Origin: JBKECF01 sp047974375
Lineage (GTDB): Bacteria; Bacillota; Clostridia; Lachnospirales; CAMZNU01
DNA: 64,000 nucleotides
Reading direction: 5' to 3'
Assembly: GCA_047974375.1 (NCBI GenBank)
Contig: JBKECF010000078.1
Coordinates: forward strand, 24,838-88,837
Both the position numbers and the translations under genes were made by a program. The notes beneath the pieces were generated by a model. The model ran no database searches and had not been told where the DNA came from. It saw only the letters and a program-made list of their open reading frames with translations. Position 1 is the first letter of the stretch. The number at the start of each line of letters is the position of its first letter. Shown one piece after another: positions 51,348-60,836 of this stretch.

Positions 51348-53357
51348 ATGGCGCTATATATAGGGGTAAATTATCATCCCCACGATTGGTCACTTGAAAG
51401 AATTAAAGAAGATATAATTTTAATGAAAGAGGCAGGTTTTACAACAGTACGTCTTGGGCATCTATGTTGGGATAGCTATGAACCGGATGAAGGAGTTTAT
51501 ACATTTAATTGGTTTGATACAGTCATGGATTTATTCGAAAAAGAAAATATAGGTGTATTTTTAGATATTTCTGTGAGGCCTGCTCCTACATGGGTTCATA
51601 AATTATGTCCTGGGAGCAATATTCACGGAAAAAGTGGGATGATATCGAATAGCTTATCTAGATATATGGAGGATATTGATGACCCATCATATCAACATTA
51701 TGCTTTAAGATTTGCAAAAACTTTGGTGAACAGATATAAAAATCATAAAGCGTTATTTGCTTTTGGGCTTTGTAATGAGATAGGTGATGGATATATATCG
51801 TATTCAAACTATGCAAAAGAGAGGTTCTCCCAGTGGCTTAAAAAGAAATATAAAACAATTGAAAATTTGAATGCAGCATGGGCAACTCAGAGATGGAGTA
51901 GAAAAATTAATTCTTTTAGCGACGTAATGTTACAAGAAAATGAAAGTAGTATTGGCTCACCAGAAGCATACTTGGATATGAGGCGTTTTTTTTCTGATGG
52001 CGTTGGCAATTTTATTGTCAAGCTTAAAGAAATTGTTGAAGATAATGCTCCAGATATACCGCATTCATCAAATCACTATGCGGAAAAAAGTTCTTTTGGG
52101 TTTGATTATATGAAATTTTACAATGATTTTGTCGACTATCCTGGTGTAGGAATATATCCAGGATATAGTATTACTGAAAAATACATGTTTACAAGTAGCG
52201 TATATCAACATCGAATTGCTGAAACTAATAAGCCAATGTGGTGCCTAGAATTTCAAACAGGAAGCACAGGTGTGTCAAATCCGCCAATAGGATCCTTGCA
52301 TATGTTGGCAATGTTACATATACTAAATAGAAGTGAAATGATTTTAGCTTGGACTTGGCGTTCGATGCTAGGAGGTGAGGAGCAATTTTTATTTGGATTA
52401 TTAGGACATGATGGAATTCCAGGACCAATGTATTATGAATATCAAAAAATAGCTACGGATATGAATAAATTAAGTAAATACTCCCTACCATATTTGCCAA
52501 ACCCAGAGATAGGTGTCGCTTATAGCAATGACAATCAGATTGTAGCTACATACGCAAACCACCAGTTTCAGCAAGATTATTTTACAAGTATATCTAAAGT
52601 ACATGAAGTATTCTATGATTTAAATTTAGACTACAATATGGTTGATTTAAAAAATTTAAAGAATGACTATAAAGTTTTAGTTGTTTCTAATTATATAGTT
52701 ATGGATAATAAATCTTCAGACACCATAAGAGATTTTGTCAAAAATGGTGGGATTGTTGTTATGACTGGAAATTCCGCTTTTACTGATGAAACAGGTAAAG
52801 TTTTCTCGACTTCAAGACCTGGTAATTTGGATGATGTTTTTGGCATTCGAATAAATGGATTCTACAGAACAAACATGGAGTGGACATTTAACAATAATTC
52901 GAACATAGTCAATGGATGTGAAAAACTTAGTATTGTAAAAGAGGCAGAGAATATTACTGTAAATTCAAAGTACTATGAAATATTAGAATGTACAACAGCT
53001 AATAGATATGCTGAATTCAAGGATAAAGATTTATGTGCCATAACTGAAAATAATTATGGCAGAGGTAAAGCGTACTATATTTCAACCGAAAGTGATACAA
53101 AATTAATTACATGGTTATTGAATAAAATATATGTTTATAGTTCACCTGATTTACCTAAAGGAATACAATATCGAATGATTGATAAAGATCAATTTTTCTA
53201 TGTGAATACAACAAATACACAAATTGAAATTGATTTATCAACCATAAATGATTTTTTCTATTATGGAGTTTTAACAGAAAAAGAATATCGTACTAAATTA
53301 GTTTTAAAACCATATGAAAGTGAACTTTTGATTGTGCAACATATGGATAGGTTATAG
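51348..53357 (+). CDS. GH42 beta-galactosidase, divergent, without zinc cysteines
   Basis: 669 residues. GH42 fold with GVNYHPHDWSLERIKEDIIL, acid/base Glu in FGLCNEIGDGYI (about 144) and nucleophile Glu in PMWCLEFQTGSTG. The cysteine cluster of the tandem neighbour is absent (SYSNYAKERFSQWL at the same place). So this is an older, functionally different GH42 and not a recent duplicate. ACGGAGGAATT precedes ATG. Its stop codon TAG overlaps the start of repeat B3, which closes the operon. Confidence 0.9.
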   Translation: MALYIGVNYHPHDWSLERIKEDIILMKEAGFTTVRLGHLCWDSYEPDEGVYTFNWFDTVMDLFEKENIGVFLDISVRPAPTWVHKLCPGSNIHGKSGMISNSLSRYMEDIDDPSYQHYALRFAKTLVNRYKNHKALFAFGLCNEIGDGYISYSNYAKERFSQWLKKKYKTIENLNAAWATQRWSRKINSFSDVMLQENESSIGSPEAYLDMRRFFSDGVGNFIVKLKEIVEDNAPDIPHSSNHYAEKSSFGFDYMKFYNDFVDYPGVGIYPGYSITEKYMFTSSVYQHRIAETNKPMWCLEFQTGSTGVSNPPIGSLHMLAMLHILNRSEMILAWTWRSMLGGEEQFLFGLLGHDGIPGPMYYEYQKIATDMNKLSKYSLPYLPNPEIGVAYSNDNQIVATYANHQFQQDYFTSISKVHEVFYDLNLDYNMVDLKNLKNDYKVLVVSNYIVMDNKSSDTIRDFVKNGGIVVMTGNSAFTDETGKVFSTSRPGNLDDVFGIRINGFYRTNMEWTFNNNSNIVNGCEKLSIVKEAENITVNSKYYEILECTTANRYAEFKDKDLCAITENNYGRGKAYYISTESDTKLITWLLNKIYVYSSPDLPKGIQYRMIDKDQFFYVNTTNTQIEIDLSTINDFFYYGVLTEKEYRTKLVLKPYESELLIVQHMDRL

Positions 53358-53394
53358 TCAATAGACCTATCCGTCAGTGGGGGTCTAATTCTTA
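53356..53394 (-). repeat. Family B repeat (B3), inverted copy closing the arabinogalactan operon
   Basis: On the plus strand AGTCAATAGACCTATCCGTC then AGTGGGGGTCTAATTCTTA, the complement of B1 and of the B2 ends. It begins inside the TAG stop of the second GH42 gene. TAGACC and GGTCTA can pair, giving a stem-loop that may serve as transcription end. Confidence 0.72.
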
Positions 53395-54009
53395 TAGATA
53401 AAATAAAATTTTTTTGATTTTTTAAAAAAAAGTATTAACATAGGGAAAGGCTATGTTAGGATAAAGGTAAAGTTAAACGTAAGCACTTATAAAAAGGAGA
53501 AGAAAAAAGATAAACGACAAGAAAAAGCCTTTCACAAAGGTGTTTCGGAATATGAAATACTTTTACGATTAAAAAAAATGGCTTGAAAATTAAAAACAAA
53601 ATGAAAAAGTTGACTTTAATTAAAAAAATAAAAGATGCGGGCTTAACATTACCTATAAACTAAAATTAAAATTTTCCAAAAAAACTGATACAAAATGTCA
53701 ATGCATATGTTAATATATATAGTTAGCGAAAGGACGGACAATATGTCTAAAAATACAAATAAAAATACTCTGGATTCAAACAGAAAAGCTCGTGCCAAAT
53801 ACAGATGGGCGTATTGATAAAGAAATTTCAATTACTTTATCACGTTCTCAATCTAAGGATAAGAAAATAGATGGGTATAAGTTTATGCAAACTAATCAAG
53901 TTTTTGAGTATGGGGTGGTTTAACTAATTATAACATATCATAAAAAATTTTTTTAGCATATTAAATATGTTTTTTTGTTGTACTGTATTTTATATATTTC
54001 AAAACTAAA
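53395..54009. other. Gene-poor stretch with ORF fragments
   Basis: About 600 bp, very AT-rich. At 53450-53586 one frame reads KVKLNVSTYKKEKKKDKRQE then KAFHKGVSEYEILLRLKKMA but has no start or ribosome site. The better remnant is at 53743-53923 (listed separately). Nothing else credible was seen. Confidence 0.4.
53743..53923 (+). pseudogene. Frameshifted remnant of a small basic protein
   Basis: From ATG 53743: MSKNTNKNTLDSNRKARAKY then RWAY and a stop at 53815. In a neighbouring frame the segment reads IQTEKLVPNTDGRIDKEISI and TLSRSQSKDKKIDGYKFMQT to a stop at 53921. Both pieces are protein-like; the first resembles the start of small Arc-type or phage-related basic proteins, but recognition is weak. 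It may be two unrelated fragments. AGCGAAAGGA lies 13-22 nt upstream of the ATG. Confidence 0.3.
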
Positions 54010-54054
54010 AAAAGAATCCGTGAAAAATTTTCAGTTTTCCTTTCAGATTCTTTT
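54010..54054. terminator. Terminator between converging operons
   Basis: AAAAGAATC (54010-54018) pairs with GATTCTTTT (54046-54054) and, after a small bulge, TGAAA with TTTCA. T-rich on both exits. It is positioned to end the plus-strand GH42 operon or, with repeat D2, the minus-strand GH78 operon. Confidence 0.55.
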
Positions 54055-54106
54055 CTATTTTTGCTTAACTTAATGACATTGGTGAATTTCCGCTCTTTTT
54101 ATATTA

Positions 54107-54179
54107 AAGTTTTGGTCAAGCTTTTTCAAAAGCTTGTGGGGTTTGGGGCAAAACGCCAAGGTTTTTTCTTTTCCCGACA
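54107..54179 (-). repeat. Family D repeat (D2), MITE-like
   Basis: Reading on minus: TGTCGGGAAAAGAAAAAACC, TTGGCGTTTTGCCCCAAACC, CCACAAGCTTTTGAAAAAGC, then TTGACCAAAACTT. This parallels D1 motif by motif. It lies 26 bp downstream of the GH78 stop. AAGCTTTT/AAAAGCTT forms a strong stem, so it may also end transcription. Confidence 0.7.
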
Positions 54180-54205
54180 GACATTTTTATTTTTTTAAAT
54201 AGTAA

Positions 54206-56758
54206 TTATAATTTTATTTGAATATTATACTTACCTGATCCATATGTTTTTTCTTTCAAATTTTCAATTCTTAATGTAGCCGATGTATTGGCCGGTATTT
54301 CAAAAGTTAAATCAATATTTTCACCATTTCTTTTCCAATGAACTTTTATTTCTCCGTAAATACTTTCGTAGCTTCCTTTGGCAAAATCTAATTTATTGCC
54401 AAACTTTGGTTTAATATAAAAATGCTTATATCCTGGATTTTCTTCATCAATTTCAATTCCTAGAACAACTCTGTATAGCCATTCGCCAATAGCACCATAG
54501 GCATAATGATTAAAGGAATTCATATCGGCACTCCACATGGAACCATCTGGTTTTATACCATCCCAATGTTCCCAAACTGTAGTAGCTCCCATTTTTACTT
54601 GATATAGCCAAGACGGAAAATCCTCTTGAAGTAGTAATTCATAAGCTTTATCAACTTTGCCATTATTACTTAGAGCATGACAAAAATAAGGTGTACCAAC
54701 AAAACCTGTAACTAAATGATTATTTTCCTTTTCCAGTAATTCAACAAGTCTATTAATTGTTTTTTCTTTAAATTTTTCCTCTACTAAATTAAAATGAAGT
54801 GCCAATATATGCGATGTTTGAGTTTGAGCAATTTCTACCATATCTCCATTTTTTGTATAAAATGAATTTCTAAAGGAAACCACTATATTTTTATATAATT
54901 CTTCCAATCTTTTAGTTTTATTATTTTCACCCAAAACTTTTGCCATTTTTATAGCTATATTGGTTGTATAGGCAAAATAGGCAGTGCATGTTAAATCATT
55001 TGGTGTTGCACCAAAGTAGCTACCTTCTTCTGCATCTAAAGCCACCCAATCACCAAACTGAACTTTATAATTCCAAATATAATTCTTAGAATTATTCTCC
55101 ATAAAGGATATCCACTTTATTACGGCATTAAAATATTTTTTTAAAATTCTTTCATCTCCGTATGCTAAATATAAATTCCATGGATTAATGGAAATTACAT
55201 CTGCCCAGGCAGCTGCAGAATGCGTCCCTTGAGATAATAACCAGTCATCTGTCATATCTGTCATGGATAAAATATCTGGTACAACATGGGGCACCCCACC
55301 ATCTTCCGTCTGGTCAGCCATAACATCATCTAACCATTTATCAAAAAAAATAAATGTATCCCTTAAAAAAGTGGCTGTTCTACAGAATATTTGGGCATCA
55401 CCTGTCCAGCCTAATCTTTCATCACGTTGAGGGCAATCTGTTGGAACATCTACAAAATTGCTTCGTAGACCCCAGCCTATATTTTCATTAAATTTATTAA
55501 TTAAATCATTGGAGCATTTAAATTCCCCTGTTTCTTTCATATCTGAATAAACTGCCACTGATGTAAAAGTATTTTTGTTTATTTCATAGGGGAAATTTAA
55601 TATTTGTACATATCTAAATCCTTGAAAAGTAAAATTAGGTCTATATTCAATATTTTCTCCATCTCTGCATATATACTTGATTTTTTGTTTTGCTTTTCTT
55701 AAATTATCTAAATATACATTTCCATCTTTATCCAATGATTCAAAATGACAATACTCTATTTCATCTCCATATTTCGTATTAGAGATAAAAAGTTTAACCC
55801 AACCAGCTAAATTTTGTCCAAAATCAATAACGGTTTCACCTTTTGGAGTTTTAATTATTTTACCTTTAAATTCTTCATGTTCCTTTACATAACAACTAGG
55901 TTGAGCTACTAATATTTTTTTATTAAAATTCAGTTTTCTTGCTGTTTCCCAGTTTAAATTATCTTCCAGTCTTGCATCATATATTTCACCATCATAAATT
56001 TCCGAAAAAACAACAGGACTTGTACTACCTTCCCAATTTTCATCTGTGCATATAATATCCTTTGTTCCGTCCTTGTATGTAATAAGAATATAATTATAAA
56101 CACCACAATAATCTCCATAGGTATTCTTGTGGTGTTTAAAACCCATTGTTCCCTTGTACCAGCCAGCACCTATATGACTGCATAAAGTATTTTCACCTTG
56201 TTTTAAGCTATTAGTAATGTCGCATACTTGATACAATAACCTATTATGATAAGATGTCCAGCCAGGAGCTAATTCAAAATCACCAATCTTTTTATTATTT
56301 ATATAAAATTTATAGATGCCTAAAGCTGTAGTTACACTATAGGCTTCTACAATTTCTTTTTCAATATTTACTTTTTTCTTCAAATAATAACCACACATTT
56401 TATCTTTGTCGTTATCTATGGTAATAAAGTCGCCGCACAGTTCTTCGTTGTTTAAAATACCTGTTATAAAAAATGTTGTTTTCTCAAATTCATTATCACC
56501 TTTGCCGATTTTCAATTTTACATAATATTTCTTTAGACTTTCCATAGGAAAATCCACAAATATATGTGCCGATTTATCTGATTCAATTTTGCCTGTATCA
56601 AAATATTTTTCAGAAAAATCTTTATTTCCAACAGTAATATAATAATACTCCTGTATAAAATTATTTTCATCACTTTCAATCTGCCAGTTGATTTCTGGTA
56701 TTTCAGTGATGCCTATTGGTTCATTTATATAGTTTATTTTTATATTTTTTATTTTCAT
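54206..56758 (-). CDS. Alpha-L-rhamnosidase, GH78
   Basis: 850 residues. Family order is intact: N-terminal beta-sandwich, the lectin-like domain (GAGWYKGTMGFKHHKNTYGD), then an (alpha/alpha)6 barrel with the catalytic-site stretch DCPQRDERLGWTGDAQIFCR, WLDDVMADQTEDGGVPHVVP and DWVALDAEEGSYFGATPNDL, and a C-terminal sandwich (PGYKHFYIKPKFG). It inverts and releases terminal alpha-L-rhamnose from plant rhamnosides or pectic RG-I-like oligomers. No signal peptide. The start 56758 uses GGAGG located in the last codons of the response regulator gene, so it is coupled to it. It is the last gene of the operon, followed by D2. Confidence 0.93.
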   Translation of the reverse strand: MKIKNIKINYINEPIGITEIPEINWQIESDENNFIQEYYYITVGNKDFSEKYFDTGKIESDKSAHIFVDFPMESLKKYYVKLKIGKGDNEFEKTTFFITGILNNEELCGDFITIDNDKDKMCGYYLKKKVNIEKEIVEAYSVTTALGIYKFYINNKKIGDFELAPGWTSYHNRLLYQVCDITNSLKQGENTLCSHIGAGWYKGTMGFKHHKNTYGDYCGVYNYILITYKDGTKDIICTDENWEGSTSPVVFSEIYDGEIYDARLEDNLNWETARKLNFNKKILVAQPSCYVKEHEEFKGKIIKTPKGETVIDFGQNLAGWVKLFISNTKYGDEIEYCHFESLDKDGNVYLDNLRKAKQKIKYICRDGENIEYRPNFTFQGFRYVQILNFPYEINKNTFTSVAVYSDMKETGEFKCSNDLINKFNENIGWGLRSNFVDVPTDCPQRDERLGWTGDAQIFCRTATFLRDTFIFFDKWLDDVMADQTEDGGVPHVVPDILSMTDMTDDWLLSQGTHSAAAWADVISINPWNLYLAYGDERILKKYFNAVIKWISFMENNSKNYIWNYKVQFGDWVALDAEEGSYFGATPNDLTCTAYFAYTTNIAIKMAKVLGENNKTKRLEELYKNIVVSFRNSFYTKNGDMVEIAQTQTSHILALHFNLVEEKFKEKTINRLVELLEKENNHLVTGFVGTPYFCHALSNNGKVDKAYELLLQEDFPSWLYQVKMGATTVWEHWDGIKPDGSMWSADMNSFNHYAYGAIGEWLYRVVLGIEIDEENPGYKHFYIKPKFGNKLDFAKGSYESIYGEIKVHWKRNGENIDLTFEIPANTSATLRIENLKEKTYGSGKYNIQIKL

Positions 56759-56759
56759 T

Positions 56760-58229
56760 TTAGCCTCCATGATTACTTTTCTTATATTCGCTAGGTGAAA
56801 CTCCAACTATACTGCTAAATATTCTACTAAAATAAAATTGGTCACTATAGCCAACTTTTTCAGCAATGTCTTTAATCATAAAATCTTTATCATTTTCAAT
56901 TAGCATTTTTGCTTTTTCTATTCTTTTTTTAGCCAAAAAATTATTAAATGTAGTATCTTCGTATTTTCTAAATAACTTACCTAAATATGAATCAGAAACG
57001 CCAAAATGATTTCCTATACTTTTTAAAGTCATACTTTTATCCATTTTCTTATCCATATTTTTTTCTATATATCTTTTTACTTTGTCAATAAATTCCTGTG
57101 TGTCAATTTTATTATTATCCTCTAGCAAATATTTGGATATAATGTCTGCCAAAGTATCTCTAAGAGATTCCATATCTTGAGAATAATAGAATGCATCTTC
57201 AATTACATAAATAGTTTCATCAGAAAATTCCATATTACTTTTGGACATTAGAAACTTAAATAACATATTTATTTCGTTTTCAAGCCATATTTGTGTTTTA
57301 TTTTCCTGAATATAAATATTAAAAAGCCTTTCAAAATTTTTATTAAATTCATCACTGCTATAGTTGCTTAAGTTTTCTAAAAAATCTAGATTGTCACTTT
57401 TGAATATTTCATTAGTGTTTTTATAATTATCAACACATATTTTTTGATCTTTTCCTATTACCAAACTAAATGTTAGGCAATCATACATTTTCTGGAAGCA
57501 ATCTTTAAAATCTTTTGCCTCTATTTTATAGTTGGAATATACACTTGTTATATAATCTCCTATATCTTTCTTTTTCATATTATTTTTTAAATAATTTTGA
57601 AACAAATCGTAATCCATTATGCTGCTTGGAAAAAGAAATAATGCCTCGCATTCATCACGTCCATAAACAAAAAGCCTTTCTTTTTTTCTGGAAAATATTT
57701 CTAAATCTCTTTTAGAAAATCTTCTGTTTAAACTATTTATTCTAAATATGGCAGTAAAGTATTTATCAGGAAAAACTCTCTCCAATGTTCGTAGGTCTAC
57801 ATCTATACCATTTGCTAAAGATTTTATCAACGATTTCTTTAATTCGTACTTTTTGCTATTTATTATTTCTTCTACTTTTTCCATAGTAGAAACAACTTTA
57901 TTTTTATTAATAGGTTTTAGAACATAGTCCAAAACGCCATACCTTAGTGCTTCCTGTGCATAGCTAAATTCTGAATATCCACTAACTATTATTATCTCAG
58001 TATTTAAATTTAGCTCTCTAATTATGTGAACCATATCTATTCCAGAAATAACTGGCATATTTATATCAGTAATAACTAAGTCAACTCTATTTTCCTTTAA
58101 GAAATTAACAGCAGTTTCACTATTATCAAAACATTCTAAAATCTGAAAAGACGTAGTGTGTTTTTGAAACAATAAATTCATATGATACAAACTTGCAGGT
58201 TCATCATCAATTAAAATTACAGATATCAT
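56760..58229 (-). CDS. Response regulator with AraC-type DNA-binding domain, YesN type
   Basis: 489 residues. Receiver MISVILIDDEPASLYHMNLL, phosphorylation Asp in DLVITDINMPVISG (about 55) and Lys in DYVLKPINKNK; C-terminal AraC HTH pair (HFGVSDSYLGKLFRKYEDTT; VGYSDQFYFSRIFSSIVGVS). It should activate this rhamnoside operon. The start 58229 follows AAGAGGTGAAT, which overlaps the kinase stop; the GTG two codons earlier is the ribosome site itself. It is embedded between kinase and GH78 genes, giving a self-activating arrangement. Confidence 0.92.
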   Translation of the reverse strand: MISVILIDDEPASLYHMNLLFQKHTTSFQILECFDNSETAVNFLKENRVDLVITDINMPVISGIDMVHIIRELNLNTEIIIVSGYSEFSYAQEALRYGVLDYVLKPINKNKVVSTMEKVEEIINSKKYELKKSLIKSLANGIDVDLRTLERVFPDKYFTAIFRINSLNRRFSKRDLEIFSRKKERLFVYGRDECEALFLFPSSIMDYDLFQNYLKNNMKKKDIGDYITSVYSNYKIEAKDFKDCFQKMYDCLTFSLVIGKDQKICVDNYKNTNEIFKSDNLDFLENLSNYSSDEFNKNFERLFNIYIQENKTQIWLENEINMLFKFLMSKSNMEFSDETIYVIEDAFYYSQDMESLRDTLADIISKYLLEDNNKIDTQEFIDKVKRYIEKNMDKKMDKSMTLKSIGNHFGVSDSYLGKLFRKYEDTTFNNFLAKKRIEKAKMLIENDKDFMIKDIAEKVGYSDQFYFSRIFSSIVGVSPSEYKKSNHGG

Positions 58230-58231
58230 AT

Positions 58232-59977
58232 TCACCTCTTAAAAACTTTAAATTTTATTTCTGTACCATTTTCTGATTGAAAATCAATTTTTAGATTATC
58301 TTTTACCATAAGATAAAATCTAGTATAAATATTAACAAGACCCATTCCGCCTATTTCTAGTTCAATATTTTCATTTCCGCTTTCTATTATTTTTTTCATT
58401 TCTATCATTTTAGTGTTAAGTTCTAATATTTTTTCTTTGTTAAAGCCTATTCCGCTATCTTTTACAGATATTTCCCAATACTTATTGTAATCTTTGCCAA
58501 TTACTTCAATTTTAATTTCACCATTTGCATTACTAAAGCCATGCTGGATTGAATTTTCTACTAATTGTTGCAAAAATAATTTAGGAACGGTTTCTGTAAA
58601 TATTGATTTATCAATATCGATTTTATATGAAAGTTTATGTTCATATCTTTTAGATAATAAATAAAAATAATCATTAATATTTTCGATTTCCATTTCTATG
58701 GTACTGTATTTTTCTTTAATATTTGTTGAGTATCTTAACATTTCAGAAAGGGTATCGCACATTTCACAAATTGTTTCATCATCAATTAAAGCCCCTCTAT
58801 AGGCGATTACATTTAATACATTGTATAAAAAATGAGGATTAACTTGTGCCTGTAGACTATCAAATTGTGCTTGCAATTTCAAATCATACATATTCTTTTC
58901 ATTTTCTATGCCCTCTTTTATACGATCAATCATATTTTTATATGTTTCTGTTAAGATTAAAATCTCATCATTATCCGTAGAAAGTTTAATATCAGCATTT
59001 AAATTCTCTAATTCTGTTACTTTGAATTGATTTCCAATTTGTCTAAGAGGTTTAATAAATTTATTGGATATAACTTTTATGTATATGAAGGAAAAAATAA
59101 GTATTATAACTCCAATCAATAAACCTATGGGCAAAATAATTCTCAATAAATCAATATAACTATGTGAAGTTTTAACAAGATATAAACATGTTTCGGTTAT
59201 ATCAGAATATTTTTTATATATGCTTGTTAACTCTCCATTATATCTAATCTCTTTAACTTCACCACTTTGTAATCCTTGAAAAATATCTTTGCTATATTCA
59301 TTTGTGGTATAAATTAAATTTCCGGTAGAATTTACTAAAATGATATCAATTGTCTTATCGTCTAAAAGTAAGATATTTTCCAAGTCACTAGCTAAATTTT
59401 GAACTTCTATATATCCTAGGTTATCACCCTGTATTTCTTTAACAAGACTGTAGACCTGAGGATTTTCATCTTTTCCCCAATAGTCTTTGTATGGTGGAAA
59501 TAAAAATGAAGTACCTCCTGTATCTTTTAGGTCGCTATACCAAAGTACATTTTTAGTTTCTAGGTCTGTATCCATCGGTCTTAAAGTTCTATTGCTAGAC
59601 CAATAATTATTATATTCATTGGATATAACTACTCTATAGAATGAGTTACTAATGTAATAAGTAGATAATGTATCATTTATTTCGCTATTGGCAGAATAAA
59701 CATATTCATATCTATTGGTTTTGTTTTGTCCAACACTTGACATGACTCTTAGCCCGTTCAACAAATCAATATCTGACAAAATAAAATCAAAAGCTGAGGA
59801 CATTGTTTTTACATTATCATTAAAATTTCTAGACAAAGTATCACCATATTGCTTTAGAACTAAATTTTCATTTGTTCTATAATTTTCATCATATATTATA
59901 AAAACAATACAAATAAAGAGCATGAAAAGCAATATAATTAAAAATAAATATGATAATATTAATTTCCTTTGAAACAT
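58232..59977 (-). CDS. Sensor histidine kinase, YesM type
   Basis: 581 residues, two membrane helices (about 7-27 and 280-300) around an extracellular sensor region, HAMP (KVISNKFIKPLRQIGNQFKV), His_kinase with VNPHFLYNVLNVIAYRGALI and HATPase with NSIQHGFSNANGEI and VKDSGIGFNKEK. It is the same class and length as the kinase at 38552-40297, but of independent sequence. GAGGTGCAT precedes ATG 59977; two extra codons upstream lack spacing. It probably senses rhamnose-containing oligosaccharides, directly or through the binding protein. Confidence 0.92.
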   Translation of the reverse strand: MFQRKLILSYLFLIILLFMLFICIVFIIYDENYRTNENLVLKQYGDTLSRNFNDNVKTMSSAFDFILSDIDLLNGLRVMSSVGQNKTNRYEYVYSANSEINDTLSTYYISNSFYRVVISNEYNNYWSSNRTLRPMDTDLETKNVLWYSDLKDTGGTSFLFPPYKDYWGKDENPQVYSLVKEIQGDNLGYIEVQNLASDLENILLLDDKTIDIILVNSTGNLIYTTNEYSKDIFQGLQSGEVKEIRYNGELTSIYKKYSDITETCLYLVKTSHSYIDLLRIILPIGLLIGVIILIFSFIYIKVISNKFIKPLRQIGNQFKVTELENLNADIKLSTDNDEILILTETYKNMIDRIKEGIENEKNMYDLKLQAQFDSLQAQVNPHFLYNVLNVIAYRGALIDDETICEMCDTLSEMLRYSTNIKEKYSTIEMEIENINDYFYLLSKRYEHKLSYKIDIDKSIFTETVPKLFLQQLVENSIQHGFSNANGEIKIEVIGKDYNKYWEISVKDSGIGFNKEKILELNTKMIEMKKIIESGNENIELEIGGMGLVNIYTRFYLMVKDNLKIDFQSENGTEIKFKVFKR

Positions 59978-60008
59978 ATGCACCTCAACTATATTTTACA
60001 ATTTAAAA

Positions 60009-60836
60009 TTAACCCTTTACAGCACCAGCTACCATTCCATCTATTATTTTTTTATTCATTATAATAAAAATAATTAGCATTGGTATTGTTATTATAATAA
60101 CATCTGCAAAGAGTAAATTGTACTGATTTCCAAATTGATTCATATAATTATACAATGTTAACTGAACTGTAGAATTTTCTTTGCCAGGTAAATAATATAA
60201 TGGATTAGTAAAATCATTAAATATTTGAACAGAATTTAATATTACAACCGTTGAAGTTACAGGTGTTAATAAAGGGAAAATAATACTTCTAAACACTTTA
60301 AAAGGACTACAGCCATCTATTACAGCAGATTCTTCCAATTCTACAGGAACTGATGCCATATATCCTCTATAAATCATCACAGTAAAAGGTGTTTGTAATG
60401 AAATATTTATTAAAATAATACTAAATAGTGAACCATAAATATTTAATGTTTGCAAAACCCAGATTGTGGGCATTATTGCAGATGGAACCATTAATCCAGA
60501 AAGAAGTAGAGTATTAATAAATTTTATGGGTTTATCTTTACGCCTACCTATTACATAACCTGTCATAGAGCTAAATAAAACTAAAAATAAAACCGAAAAG
60601 AATGTTATTATTATACTATTTTTAAAAGCAGTAAAAATTAATCCATTATCTTCTGTTAATACTTTTATATAATTTGAAAAATAAAAAGTTTCAGGTAATG
60701 ATATTAATAATTTGTTTGCTTCACGCCTATCATTTAGTGAATTAACAAAAATAAAATAAAAAGGAACAACGAATACAATGCCCGCAACTATTAGACCAGA
60801 TATCGAAGTAACTAAATTTGAAATTTTTTTATTCAT
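60009..60836 (-). CDS. ABC sugar importer permease (MalG type)
   Basis: 275 residues with EAA loop VPVELEESAVIDGCSPFKVF and family ending IIDGMVAGAVKG. Its ATG overlaps the stop of the upstream permease (TAATG), with GGGAGGAAG as ribosome site inside that gene. It precedes the kinase gene by about 30 bp. Confidence 0.9.
   Translation of the reverse strand: MNKKISNLVTSISGLIVAGIVFVVPFYFIFVNSLNDRREANKLLISLPETFYFSNYIKVLTEDNGLIFTAFKNSIIITFFSVLFLVLFSSMTGYVIGRRKDKPIKFINTLLLSGLMVPSAIMPTIWVLQTLNIYGSLFSIILINISLQTPFTVMIYRGYMASVPVELEESAVIDGCSPFKVFRSIIFPLLTPVTSTVVILNSVQIFNDFTNPLYYLPGKENSTVQLTLYNYMNQFGNQYNLLFADVIIITIPMLIIFIIMNKKIIDGMVAGAVKG

Noticed and set aside
18538..53394. Repeated family B sequences as part of a CRISPR array.
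   Set aside because: Only three copies, kilobases apart, in both orientations, with no regular spacers and no cas genes.
53649..53831. A 60-residue minus-strand ORF in the gap.
   Set aside because: No ribosome site; composition is that of AT-rich noise and it overlaps the plus-strand remnant.
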